The notes beneath the pieces are model-generated. The model was not told the DNA's origin, ran no database searches, and saw nothing but the letters and a program-made list of their open reading frames with translations. Below are positions 32,221-40,748 of a DNA stretch of 64,000 bases, in pieces; the stretch's first letter is position 1; the number at the start of each line of letters is the position of its first letter. The stretch is taken from contig NZ_CP019962.1 in the NCBI RefSeq assembly GCF_000807675.2, forward strand, positions 1,736,001 to 1,800,000. The letters are read 5' to 3'. Source of the DNA: Eubacterium limosum. GTDB lineage: Bacteria; Bacillota; Clostridia; Eubacteriales; Eubacteriaceae. A program made the position numbers and the translations under genes.

Positions 32221-33300
32221 ATGGCAAAGCTAATGGTAATTGGTGGATTTTTAGGCGCCGGAAAGACAACGGCGATGATTGAAGTAGCAAAAACACTTAA
32301 AAAAATTGGAAATACAGTAGGTCTCATTACCAATGACCAGACTGATTATCTGGTGGATACCCAGTATGTTGAGAATCATGATCTGGAAGTCACAGAGCTG
32401 ACAGGGAGCTGCTTCTGCTGTAATTATCCAGGCTTCGCGGAATGCGTGGATAAAATGCGTCAGGAGGACTTTATTCTGGCAGAGCCGGTTGGCAGCTGCA
32501 CAGATCTGGTTTCGACGATTATGAAACCCTCTAAAGAGGGAAAAGCCGGTGACCTGGATGTGCTGCCGCTTTCCGTTCTGGTGGAACCCGGACGTCTAAA
32601 GGATTTTATGGAAAACAATACCAACGCTTTCTCAGAAGGCGTGTATTACATTATGGACAAGCAGATGGAGGAGGCCGATTTTATTGTTTTAAACAAAGTC
32701 GACACACTCGATGCTGGCGAGAAAGAAAAACTGGTCAGCTATTTAAATGAAAAATATCCGGCGGGCAGAGTAATGGAAATTTCTGCAAGAGAGGGAAAAG
32801 GTATTGAAACCTGGCTTTTAGCAGTCCTTTCCGCGGATATTGCCACTTCAAACGCAAAAAAAATGGAGGTTGTTTATGAAACCTACGGCATTGCAGAGGC
32901 CGAAATGGGCTGGTTGAATGCCAAGGCCGAAATTAATGCCAGAGACAGTGTGAACGGCGATACGCTGATGAGCACTCTTGGTGAGGCTCTGAAGGAAGCC
33001 GTAGCAGAGGAAGGCGGTGAAATCGGCCATCTGAAGCTCTATTTAGACACAGGCAAGGGGGCCTCAAAGTTGAGCTGTGTGGGGGTCCGGCAGTCGGTTG
33101 AGCTGGATCAGGCTTTAGGCCAGGAGATGAAAAGAGGAGAACTGACCATTAATCTGAGAGCGGCTGTCGATCCTGCATTGCTTGAAAAATATACCAGCGA
33201 AAAGATTGAAGCCCTGGGTGAAAGCCTTGGGTTCGACATTGAAAATCTGGTTATCGAGGCTTTCCGGCCAGGATTCCCGAATCCAACTTACCGGATGTAA
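32221..33300 (+). CDS. CobW/COG0523-family GTP-dependent metallochaperone
   Basis: 359-residue G3E-family GTPase. Walker A is GGFLGAGKTT (residues 8-17), the metal motif CFCC at 64-67 (CxCC), and NKVD for guanine specificity. The C-terminal domain is longer than a minimal CobW. The ATG at 32221 is taken; a GTG at 32212 is very close to the ribosome binding site. Such proteins insert or deliver Zn or Co. Here the next gene encodes a UROD/MtaA-family protein, a zinc enzyme class, which would be a sensible client. Confidence 0.87.
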   Translation: MAKLMVIGGFLGAGKTTAMIEVAKTLKKIGNTVGLITNDQTDYLVDTQYVENHDLEVTELTGSCFCCNYPGFAECVDKMRQEDFILAEPVGSCTDLVSTIMKPSKEGKAGDLDVLPLSVLVEPGRLKDFMENNTNAFSEGVYYIMDKQMEEADFIVLNKVDTLDAGEKEKLVSYLNEKYPAGRVMEISAREGKGIETWLLAVLSADIATSNAKKMEVVYETYGIAEAEMGWLNAKAEINARDSVNGDTLMSTLGEALKEAVAEEGGEIGHLKLYLDTGKGASKLSCVGVRQSVELDQALGQEMKRGELTINLRAAVDPALLEKYTSEKIEALGESLGFDIENLVIEAFRPGFPNPTYRM

Positions 33301-33498
33301 AGCCTTTACAAAAAAACAAGGAAAATTTACCAAAAAAGCAGGCTGATTTCGTATACATATGCGGCTTCGGTCTCTTTTTCGTGGAGATTTTCCCAAAAAT
33401 ACCAAGGCACCTACAATCATTTTTTTCTTTAAAACGATATACTTAACACAAGATAAAACAAGTGAACCACTGTGAATAAAACAATTTTGGAGGAAAAA

Positions 33499-34848
33499 AT
33501 GGGTAAAGAACTTTTATTAAAAACATTGAGACATGAACAGACAGACGGTGTGCCGTTCGTGCCGTTCAGCGGTGTGCACGCAGGCTCCTTAAAGGGTTAT
33601 ACAGCCAGAGAAGTGCTGACAGACGGCGATAAGTTATATGAATCATTGATGGAGGTTCATAAACTGTACACACCAGACGGTATGCCAATCATTTTTGATT
33701 TACAGATTGAAGCAGAAATTTTGGGCTGTGAGCTGCTCTGGGCAGAGGATAATCCGCCTTCTGTTATGAGCCATCCCTTTGCCGGCGATCCTAAGGTGCC
33801 ATGCAAATGCAAAATTCCAAAGAAAACTGACGGACGTATTCCAATGGTACTGGATGTCATGCGCCGCGTGAAAGAATCTGTAGGCGATGATACCGCTTTA
33901 TATGGCCTGATCTGCGGCCCGGTTACCTTGGCTTCACATATCCGCGGCAGCGAATTTTTCATGGATATTATCATGTATCCAGATTATGTTAAAGAGTTAG
34001 TCGCTTTCTGTACAGAAGTCTGCAATGCGATGACCGATTATTATGTCGAAGCAGGAATGGATGTCATTGCCTTGGTTGACCCGATTATCAGCCAGATTTC
34101 ACCAAAATCCATTGAAGATCTGTTTATGGATCAATTCAAAGCTGCTTTTGACTATATCCGCAGTAAGGGCGCTTTTGGCTGCTTCTTTGTCTGTGGCGAC
34201 GCCACAATTCAGATGGATGTTATGTGCCGCACGAATCCAGACGGCATTTCCATCGACGAAAATGTTAATATCAATGAAGCTAAGAAGATTACAGACCAGT
34301 ACAATATTACACTCGGCGGGAACATCCCTCTGACGACAACCATGCTTTTCGGGACACAACAGGATAATATGAAGTATGTTGTCGATATGTTAGACAACAT
34401 TGATCATCACAACCTGATCGTAAGCCCGGGCTGCGATATGCCTTACAATGTGCCTATGGAAAACACCATTGCATGTGTGCAGGCTGTTAAGCACACCGAT
34501 GAAGTCCGCGAAATGGTTAAAAACTATGAAGCGGTCGATACACTCGGTGATGTAGAGCTGCCTGACTATGAAAATCTGGATAAACCTTTTATCGAAGTCT
34601 TTACCCTCGATCCGGTTCAGTGCGCTGCCTGTACATATATGGAAAAAGCAGCGATGCTGGCCAAAGAAGAGTTTGGCGACGCTGTTGATATTGCCGTTTA
34701 CAAATACTGTATTAAAGAAGATATCGCGCGTACACAGAAGATGGGAGTACAGCATCTGCCGTCCATCTACATCAACGGACAACTGGTATGGTCTTCCATC
34801 ATTCCAAGCCGTCAGGAAATTGTAGATGAAGTGAAAAAATATTTATAA
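33499..34848 (+). CDS. Uroporphyrinogen decarboxylase/MtaA-family protein fused to a thioredoxin-like domain
   Basis: 449 residues. Residues 1-360 resemble the UROD superfamily, which includes the methylcobamide:coenzyme M/THF methyltransferases MtaA/MtbA. C232 (FFVCGDAT) and C312 (SPGCDMP) fit two zinc ligands of MtaA, but the His normally two residues before the first Cys is Phe. Residues about 365-449 form a thioredoxin-like domain with CAAC at 375-378 and a cis-Pro-like HLPSIYINGQLVW segment. TTGGAGG precedes the ATG at 33499. It is flanked by two CobW-type genes. A methyl transfer or corrinoid-redox role is suspected; the fusion is unusual. Confidence 0.8.
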   Translation: MGKELLLKTLRHEQTDGVPFVPFSGVHAGSLKGYTAREVLTDGDKLYESLMEVHKLYTPDGMPIIFDLQIEAEILGCELLWAEDNPPSVMSHPFAGDPKVPCKCKIPKKTDGRIPMVLDVMRRVKESVGDDTALYGLICGPVTLASHIRGSEFFMDIIMYPDYVKELVAFCTEVCNAMTDYYVEAGMDVIALVDPIISQISPKSIEDLFMDQFKAAFDYIRSKGAFGCFFVCGDATIQMDVMCRTNPDGISIDENVNINEAKKITDQYNITLGGNIPLTTTMLFGTQQDNMKYVVDMLDNIDHHNLIVSPGCDMPYNVPMENTIACVQAVKHTDEVREMVKNYEAVDTLGDVELPDYENLDKPFIEVFTLDPVQCAACTYMEKAAMLAKEEFGDAVDIAVYKYCIKEDIARTQKMGVQHLPSIYINGQLVWSSIIPSRQEIVDEVKKYL

Positions 34849-34858
34849 AAAATAACAC

Positions 34859-34892
34859 CAGGGTGGGTGCCTCAGGTTACCCACCCTGTTTT
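34859..34892 (+). terminator. Terminator-like hairpin between UROD-fusion and second CobW genes
   Basis: CAGGGTGGGT (34859-34868) pairs with ACCCACCCTG (34879-34888), then TTTT. The next ribosome binding site is close behind, so it may only attenuate. Confidence 0.7.
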
Positions 34893-34906
34893 CAGTGGAG
34901 GGAAAA

Positions 34907-35827
34907 ATGAAGCTAGTACTTTTAACTGGTTTTTTGGGATCTGGCAAAACAACTTTTTTAACAAATCTGCTAAAAAGCTTTAAAGACGTTAAAATTGGGG
35001 TTTTAATGAATGAGTTTGGAGAAAAAAGTATTGATGGTGAACTCATTAAAGGTAACGATTTTGATTTGCTTGAGCTGACAGGCGGTTCCGTTTTCTGCGC
35101 TTGTTTAAAGGAAAATTATATTAAAGGGCTGGCAGGCTTTCTGGATTACGATTTAGAATATGTTTTTGTGGAGTCATCTGGTGTAGCCGATCCCTCAAAC
35201 ATGGGTACCATATTGGAGACGGTTACTGCAATCAGTGGGAAGGCCTATGATTACCTTGGGGCCATCTGTATTGTGGACGGCCTGTATTTTCTGGAGCAGT
35301 ATGATCTGATTCCCGCGCTGCATAAACAGCTGGTCTACAGCAACGCAGTGATTATCAATAAAACAGATTTGCAGAGTGAAGACCGGTTAAATCAAATGGA
35401 GGAAAAGATAAAGGAGGTAAACAGCAGAACGCAGGTATACAGAGCGGCCTTCTGTGAGGTTTCTATGGAAGAAATACTTGCAAAAATGAACGGAGAACAG
35501 CCAGCTCCGGCTGAGACAACCAATACCTGGGAATCGCGGCCTAAAACAAGTGTCCTGTGTTCAGGTGAGCCTCTGGATTATCAGAAATTCGGGGCCTTTC
35601 TGCACGATATCAAAAAACATGCTTACCGGATTAAAGGCTTTGTAAAAACTAACGCCGGCGATTTTGAGGTCAGCTGTGTCAATGAATTTGCGGTCATGAA
35701 TCCATGGAAAAAAGAACTTGACCAAACAGAAGTCGTCATTATTTCTTCGGTGGGTATTAAAATCATCAGTGAGGTACTGGCAGCCTGGAAAAAGTTTTTA
35801 GGCGATGTGCCTATGGAATTCAGATAG
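34907..35827 (+). CDS. CobW/COG0523-family GTPase, second copy
   Basis: 306-residue G3E GTPase with Walker A GFLGSGKTT (8-16) and NKTD. The metal motif reads CACL at 64-67, lacking the third Cys of CxCC. GGAGGG precedes the ATG at 34907. It follows the UROD/thioredoxin fusion and precedes acetolactate decarboxylase. The cut-down motif suggests a different metal preference from the copy at 32221. Confidence 0.87.
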   Translation: MKLVLLTGFLGSGKTTFLTNLLKSFKDVKIGVLMNEFGEKSIDGELIKGNDFDLLELTGGSVFCACLKENYIKGLAGFLDYDLEYVFVESSGVADPSNMGTILETVTAISGKAYDYLGAICIVDGLYFLEQYDLIPALHKQLVYSNAVIINKTDLQSEDRLNQMEEKIKEVNSRTQVYRAAFCEVSMEEILAKMNGEQPAPAETTNTWESRPKTSVLCSGEPLDYQKFGAFLHDIKKHAYRIKGFVKTNAGDFEVSCVNEFAVMNPWKKELDQTEVVIISSVGIKIISEVLAAWKKFLGDVPMEFR

Positions 35828-35836
35828 GGATACAAA

Positions 35837-36478
35837 ATGAGTACGATTTATCAGTTTTCGACTTTTGAGACGTTTAAAAATCGTGGTTTTGACGGCTGCG
35901 GCAGCGTTAAGGAACTCCTTGAGCATGGCGATATCGGATTTGGAACCTACCATGCCCTGGATGGAGAGATGATCATCCTGGAGGGGGTGTCCTACAAAGC
36001 TGACGGTGACTGTTGCATCCAGAGAGCGGACGAGAATGACCGGACACCCTTTGCCACAATCTCAGATTTTAAACCGGATACTTATATTGAAATGGGCGAA
36101 TTTACCGATATGAGTGACCTGTGCAGACAGCTGGATGAGCAGATGAAGTCCCAAATTTATGAGCGATGCTTTATCGGGCGTTTGGATGGCAGGTTTAAGG
36201 CAATAGAAATCCACAGTGTCTGGCCGGTAGAAAGGCCCTATGAGGCGCTTGATGAAATTGTTGGACGGCAGAAATGTGTGACACTTAAAGGGATTACCGG
36301 AACCCTTGTCGGCGTCCGCTGCCCGGAGTGGGCAGAAGGAAAAAACTTCGTCGGATGGCATTTTCATTTTTTATCAAAGGACCACGAATGGGGCGGCCAT
36401 GTGAACCAGGTAAGCGGAGATCAGCTCACAGGGCGCTTTAAAATTTGTAATCAAATCGAGTGCATAGACCATCACTGA
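35837..36478 (+). CDS. alsD: Alpha-acetolactate decarboxylase
   Basis: 213-residue member of the acetolactate decarboxylase family, which makes acetoin from acetolactate with a zinc ion. The metal-binding segment GWHFHFLSKDHEWGGHV is intact, as is GFGTYHALDGEMIILEG. It is a little shorter than the usual 235-260 residues, consistent with lack of a signal peptide. It starts nine bases after the CobW-like gene. Zinc dependence may explain the CobW neighbour. Confidence 0.9.
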   Translation: MSTIYQFSTFETFKNRGFDGCGSVKELLEHGDIGFGTYHALDGEMIILEGVSYKADGDCCIQRADENDRTPFATISDFKPDTYIEMGEFTDMSDLCRQLDEQMKSQIYERCFIGRLDGRFKAIEIHSVWPVERPYEALDEIVGRQKCVTLKGITGTLVGVRCPEWAEGKNFVGWHFHFLSKDHEWGGHVNQVSGDQLTGRFKICNQIECIDHH

Positions 36479-36539
36479 GCGGCTTGAAATTCTCCTTCAA
36501 ATATGATATAATAAAAAAATATAAAAAGTTTTAAATTAT

Positions 36540-36693
36540 AAGGATACAATAATGTATTTTAGTTTATTGCTTAAAAATAAAAATATCGGGTTTCGCTCGG
36601 TATTTTTATTTTTTGCGGCTGAATAAGGTATGTACAAAAAGTGCGTGCCGTTCAATTTTATGCCACAGCAGACAGAATACAGATTGTATCCTT
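36540..36693. repeat. Element with 11-bp terminal inverted repeat around an A/T-rich terminator hairpin
   Basis: AAGGATACAAT (36540-36550) is reverse-complemented at 36683-36693. Inside, AAAAATAAAAATA pairs with TATTTTTATTTTT (about 36573-36613) across a CG-rich tip, resembling a bidirectional terminator. It could be a small mobile-type element or a structured RNA. The 36479-36745 gap otherwise shows no gene. Confidence 0.45.
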
Positions 36694-36745
36694 TTGTTTT
36701 GCCTGTGTGAATATAGATCAAACATTAAAATAAGTTGGAGGAAAA

Positions 36746-37795
36746 ATGAAAAAAGAACCTAAATATGAAAATGTGCGGGATTTTCTTAGGAAAAAAGACA
36801 TTGAGTTTTCCGCCCAGCGCTATTTGATCGATGCGCTGAAATACATGGCTTTTGGTTTGTTCGGCACACTGCTGATGGGCAGTATCCTGAACCAGATTGG
36901 AATATTATTTCACATTCCCTTTTTAAATGAGACTTTGTGGCCGGCGGCCCAGGCAATGACAGGGCCAGCCATTGCGGTTGCTGTCGCCTTTGGTCTCAAT
37001 GCGCCGCCACTTGTCTTATTTTCCATTACTGTGGCAGGCTTTCTTGGCAACGCCCAGGGTGGGCCGGCCGGCGCTTTGATCGCTGCGGTTATTGGCGCGG
37101 AATTTGGCAAGGCTGTATCAGGGGAGACAAAGGTGGATATTTTAGTAACTCCCTTTGTGACCATGCTCATTGGCTCACTTGTCGCTGTGGTAGTTGGCCC
37201 GCCCATCGGTGCTTTTATGACAGCCCTTGGAAATGTGATTATGTGGGCGACAGAGCAGCAGCCAATCATCATGGGCGTTGTTATCTCAGTGGTCGTAGGG
37301 GTTGTGCTCACCCTGCCGATTTCCAGCGCAGCGCTGTGTATTATGCTGAACCTCTCAGGGATAGCCGCCGGAGCGGCGACTGTGGGCTGCTGCTGCCAGA
37401 TGGTCGGCTTTGCGGTTCAGAGCTATAAAGAAAATGGGATCGGCGGTTTAGCGGCCCAGGGGTTGGGAACTTCCATGATCCAGGTGCCCAATATTATAAA
37501 AAACTGGCGAATATGGATACCGCCCACTGCGGCGTCAGCGGTATTAGGGCCTCTGGCAACCACTGTTTTCCAGATGCAGAATACGCCAGTCGCCGCGGGA
37601 ATGGGAACCTGCGGCCTTGTCGGGCAGATTGGCACCGTTATGGCCATGATGGAGGCTGGCCAGCCGATGGTGCAGATTGTGCTTGGTATCGGCCTGCTTC
37701 AGATTATTCTGCCGGCAGTTGTGACGATGATTTTTTATAAGCTTTGCGCCAGAGCAGGCTGGATTAAAGCAGGCGATATGAAACTGGACTTATAA
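36746..37795 (+). CDS. PTS EIIC-like membrane protein (PTS_EIIC_2 family)
   Basis: 349-residue polytopic protein with eight to ten hydrophobic, Gly/Ala-rich segments (AQAMTGPAIAVAVAFGLNAPP, VVVGVVLTLPISSAALCIML, GTCGLVGQIGTVMAMM). It matches the EIIC_2-type putative sugar permeases. TTGGAGG precedes the ATG. No EIIA, EIIB or sugar enzyme gene lies nearby, so phosphotransferase function is doubtful and the substrate unknown. Confidence 0.78.
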   Translation: MKKEPKYENVRDFLRKKDIEFSAQRYLIDALKYMAFGLFGTLLMGSILNQIGILFHIPFLNETLWPAAQAMTGPAIAVAVAFGLNAPPLVLFSITVAGFLGNAQGGPAGALIAAVIGAEFGKAVSGETKVDILVTPFVTMLIGSLVAVVVGPPIGAFMTALGNVIMWATEQQPIIMGVVISVVVGVVLTLPISSAALCIMLNLSGIAAGAATVGCCCQMVGFAVQSYKENGIGGLAAQGLGTSMIQVPNIIKNWRIWIPPTAASAVLGPLATTVFQMQNTPVAAGMGTCGLVGQIGTVMAMMEAGQPMVQIVLGIGLLQIILPAVVTMIFYKLCARAGWIKAGDMKLDL

Positions 37796-37863
37796 ACCAC
37801 TGGCATCATTAAGGTTTTAGGGTTATAATGAGTTCCGTTAAAGCTTAAGAATGGAGCAGCATA

Positions 37864-38349
37864 ATGACAAAAGATGCGCGAAAGCGTTTTTTACTAAGGG
37901 TTGTGTTTATATTTTATCTTGGTTTTCTGGCAATGGTCACGCTGCTGCCGACATCAAACATTGTGTATGAATCCAGCTACAACCTGCTTCCGCTTACCAA
38001 TATTGATAATTATATTTATGATATTGCACACAGCGGGATTATAAATTGGGAATTTTTAGCCACCAAACCGACAGATGCGGTGAGTATTCTGTACAATACC
38101 TTTACCTACTCCTTTCGGAATTTGGCAGGAAATATTGCGCTTTTTATTCCTTTGGGGTTATTATACCCGCTCTGCAGAAAGAAACGGGTGAGTTTTCCCC
38201 ATATATTGATTGTGACAGTCGGAACCACAGCCCTGATCGAATTGCTGCAATTTGCTTTTCTGTCAAGCCGCAGTGCGGATGTGGATGATTTGATACTTAA
38301 TTTTATCGGCGGTATGATCGGTTACCTGATCTATAAATGGATTGAATGA
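37864..38349 (+). CDS. VanZ-like family membrane protein
   Basis: 161 residues with four or five predicted membrane segments. The VanZ pattern is present: NLLPLTNIDNYI, LAGNIALFIPLGLLYPL and TALIELLQFAFLSSRSADVDDLILNFIGG. VanZ relatives include teicoplanin-resistance accessory proteins, but most chromosomal members have no known role. It ends ten bases before the radA start. Confidence 0.85.
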   Translation: MTKDARKRFLLRVVFIFYLGFLAMVTLLPTSNIVYESSYNLLPLTNIDNYIYDIAHSGIINWEFLATKPTDAVSILYNTFTYSFRNLAGNIALFIPLGLLYPLCRKKRVSFPHILIVTVGTTALIELLQFAFLSSRSADVDDLILNFIGGMIGYLIYKWIE

Positions 38350-38359
38350 CGGAGGGCGT

Positions 38360-39721
38360 ATGGCAAAATTAAAAAAGAAATTTGTGTGCCAGAACTGCGG
38401 GTACAGCACGCCTAAATGGATGGGGCGCTGTACGGAATGCGGCGAATGGAACTCCTTTGTGGAGGAGCTGGATATGCCCACCGAGCAGGGAAAAAAGAAT
38501 ACCCTTGAACGGGCTGTGTACACAAAACCCAAGCGTATTGAAGAGATCATTCCTCAGAAAGAGGATCGTTTTAAAACGAAGAATAAAGAGCTCGACCGTG
38601 TCCTCGGCGGCGGCATTGTGCCCGGAGGCGTTATCCTTCTGGGCGGTGACCCGGGAATTGGAAAGTCGACCATTCTTCTGCAGACGACGGAAAATCTTGG
38701 AAGCCAGGGGCTTAAAATCCTGTATATTTCAGGTGAGGAATCCGAGCAGCAGCTCAAAATGCGGGCGGTCCGGATGAAGGTGAAATCCCAGAATATTTTT
38801 TTCCTGTCTGAGATTAACGTCCCCTATATCGTGGATACTATTTTGAATGAAAAGCCTGATCTTGTCATCATTGACTCGATCCAGACAATGTACAGTCCCA
38901 CAATCACCTCGGCTCCCGGCAGCGTCAGTCAGATAAGGGAGAATGCCAACGCATTGATGCAGATTGCCAAAAAGGATAATATTTCAATGATTCTGGTCGG
39001 GCATGTAACCAAGGAAGGCAATATTGCCGGCCCCCGCGTTTTGGAACACATGGTTGATACGGTTCTGTATTTTGAGGGTGAAAAGTACCATACTTACCGG
39101 ATACTCAGAGGAGTTAAAAACCGTTTTGGCTCAACCAACGAGATCGGCATTTTTGAAATGGCACAGGATGGTCTGCATGAGGTGGCAAATCCTTCTGAAA
39201 TGATGCTGTCGAGCCGTCCGAAAAACACTTGTGGCTCTGTGGTAGTGCCTTGTATGGAGGGGACACGTCCGCTTTTAATTGAGCTTCAGGGACTTGTATC
39301 TCAGACAAGCTTTGGCAACCCAAGGCGCATGGCCACCGGAATGGACTATAATCGTATGGTGCTTCTTTTGGCCATTATGGAAAAACGGCTGGGATTACAG
39401 CTTCAGAATCTTGATGCATATATCAATGTGGTTGGGGGTATGAAAATAGATGAGCCGGCCCTTGACCTGGCCGTTGTGTCTGTGCTATACTCAAGCTTCA
39501 GGAATTTTGAAATTCCAGAGGATATGATGATTATCGGCGAGGTTGGTCTGACCGGAGAGGTCAGAAATATACAGCACATTGAAAAACGCCTTAAAGAAGG
39601 CGCAAAGCTTGGTTTTAAGCGCTGTATCATGCCAAAGGGAAATGCCCGGGGCCTGGAGAATACAGGGCTTGAGCTGCTGCCGGTCGATAACATATCAAAG
39701 GCTTTAAATATATTGAAGTAG
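38360..39721 (+). CDS. radA: DNA repair protein RadA
   Basis: 453-residue branch-migration protein acting with RecA. An N-terminal C4 zinc finger (CQNCGYSTPKWMGRCTEC) precedes the RecA-like ATPase with Walker A GGDPGIGKST, the RadA motif VKNRFGSTNEIG, and a Lon-protease-like C-terminal domain (GGMKIDEPALDLAVVSVL). GGAGGG precedes the ATG at 38360. Confidence 0.96.
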   Translation: MAKLKKKFVCQNCGYSTPKWMGRCTECGEWNSFVEELDMPTEQGKKNTLERAVYTKPKRIEEIIPQKEDRFKTKNKELDRVLGGGIVPGGVILLGGDPGIGKSTILLQTTENLGSQGLKILYISGEESEQQLKMRAVRMKVKSQNIFFLSEINVPYIVDTILNEKPDLVIIDSIQTMYSPTITSAPGSVSQIRENANALMQIAKKDNISMILVGHVTKEGNIAGPRVLEHMVDTVLYFEGEKYHTYRILRGVKNRFGSTNEIGIFEMAQDGLHEVANPSEMMLSSRPKNTCGSVVVPCMEGTRPLLIELQGLVSQTSFGNPRRMATGMDYNRMVLLLAIMEKRLGLQLQNLDAYINVVGGMKIDEPALDLAVVSVLYSSFRNFEIPEDMMIIGEVGLTGEVRNIQHIEKRLKEGAKLGFKRCIMPKGNARGLENTGLELLPVDNISKALNILK

Positions 39722-39832
39722 GTATGTAATAAAACGGAATGCTGAATTTTGGATAATGTCAAATAGTTTTTGTAGTCTTTTTTAGCAATCCCTTAACAAA
39801 AATTTATCCTTTTCAATTCTAATAATTACAGA

Positions 39833-39838
39833 TATAAT
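39833..39838 (+). promoter_or_regulatory. -10 element of the 6S RNA promoter
   Basis: TATAAT seven bases before the expected 5' end of 6S RNA; the -35 region (TTTTCA at a 17-base distance) is weak. Confidence 0.6.
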
Positions 39839-39844
39839 GAAATT

Positions 39845-40040
39845 AATCCTGAGATGTTCGTTACAACCTTATTTTTGAACCTACACTTATTTATAGGGAG
39901 TCCGGATGTTCTCTATGCAATGTTAAGCCTCCTTTGAGTGGAAAACAGACCCTTAGAGACAGGGCACCCACCTAGCATCCGCTAGGCGTCAAAAATGGTG
40001 GACGGCATATTCGGGATTTAGCACCTTCGGGTGCTTTTTT
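39845..40040 (+). ncRNA. ssrS: 6S RNA
   Basis: About 180 bases beginning AATCCTGAGATGTTCG and closing with GGCATATTCGGGATTT, the same terminal helix sequence type as classical 6S RNA. The middle can form the long imperfect hairpin with a central bubble that mimics an open promoter and binds RNA polymerase. A terminator (GCACC-ttcg-GGTGC-T6, 40021-40040) ends it. It lies between radA and ruvA, with no protein frame across it. A covariance-model scan would settle the exact ends. Confidence 0.85.
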
Positions 40041-40125
40041 CATGTTCTGACCGAATAAAGGTTCTTGAATTAACAGGACTGAATTGATACAATAAACCAA
40101 TACGAAAAAAAACAGGAGGCTTGAC

Positions 40126-40737
40126 GTGTTTGAGTATATAAAAGGCAATTATGAGGAGCAGGCGTCAGACTACATCGTTGTGGACCATCAGGGGATGGGG
40201 TATCGGATCAATGTTTCCGCAAACACGATGTCTGAGCTTCCAAAATTACACAAGGAAGTAAAAGTCTATATCCATCCGGCGTTTAAGGAAGATGATGTAA
40301 CACTCTACGGCTTCTCGTCAAAAGAGGAGCGTGAGATTTTCAGAACCATCATCACCATTTCCGGTATCGGGCCAAAAGCAGCGATGGGGCTGTTATCGCA
40401 GTTTACCAGGGATGAGCTGATTCGTTACATTGTCAATGAGGACGCCAAGGCGATCTCGCGGGCGCCGGGAATTGGACAAAAAACAGCCAATCGAATCATT
40501 CTGGAGCTTAAGGATAAATACAAGAATTTTGCATTTGCAGATTCGGCAGAAACGGGAGCCATCGAAAATCTCAGAGAGGCAGACAACCTCTTTAATGAAG
40601 CGGTTAACGGGCTGCTGGGATTGGGCTATGGCTATGCCGAGGCATCAGAGCTGGTTGAAAAAATTATTCAGCCGGGAATGGGTATTGAAGATATTCTGAA
40701 AAATGCGCTGATGTCTGCAAATCCTCTTGGACGGTAG
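40126..40737 (+). CDS. ruvA: Holliday junction branch migration protein RuvA
   Basis: 203 residues; N-terminal OB fold, then two helix-hairpin-helix motifs (ISGIGPKAAMGLL and APGIGQKTANRIILELKDK) and a C-terminal RuvB-contact domain. The GTG start has AGGAGG six bases upstream. First of a ruvA-ruvB-queA-tgt-yajC gene run typical of Clostridia. Confidence 0.97.
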   Translation: MFEYIKGNYEEQASDYIVVDHQGMGYRINVSANTMSELPKLHKEVKVYIHPAFKEDDVTLYGFSSKEEREIFRTIITISGIGPKAAMGLLSQFTRDELIRYIVNEDAKAISRAPGIGQKTANRIILELKDKYKNFAFADSAETGAIENLREADNLFNEAVNGLLGLGYGYAEASELVEKIIQPGMGIEDILKNALMSANPLGR

Positions 40738-40748
40738 GTGAGTAAAAA

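Noticed and set aside
36536-36721. 61-residue minus-strand frame between alsD and the PTS-like gene
   Set aside because: It runs across the terminator-like hairpin and inverted repeat; no ribosome binding site.
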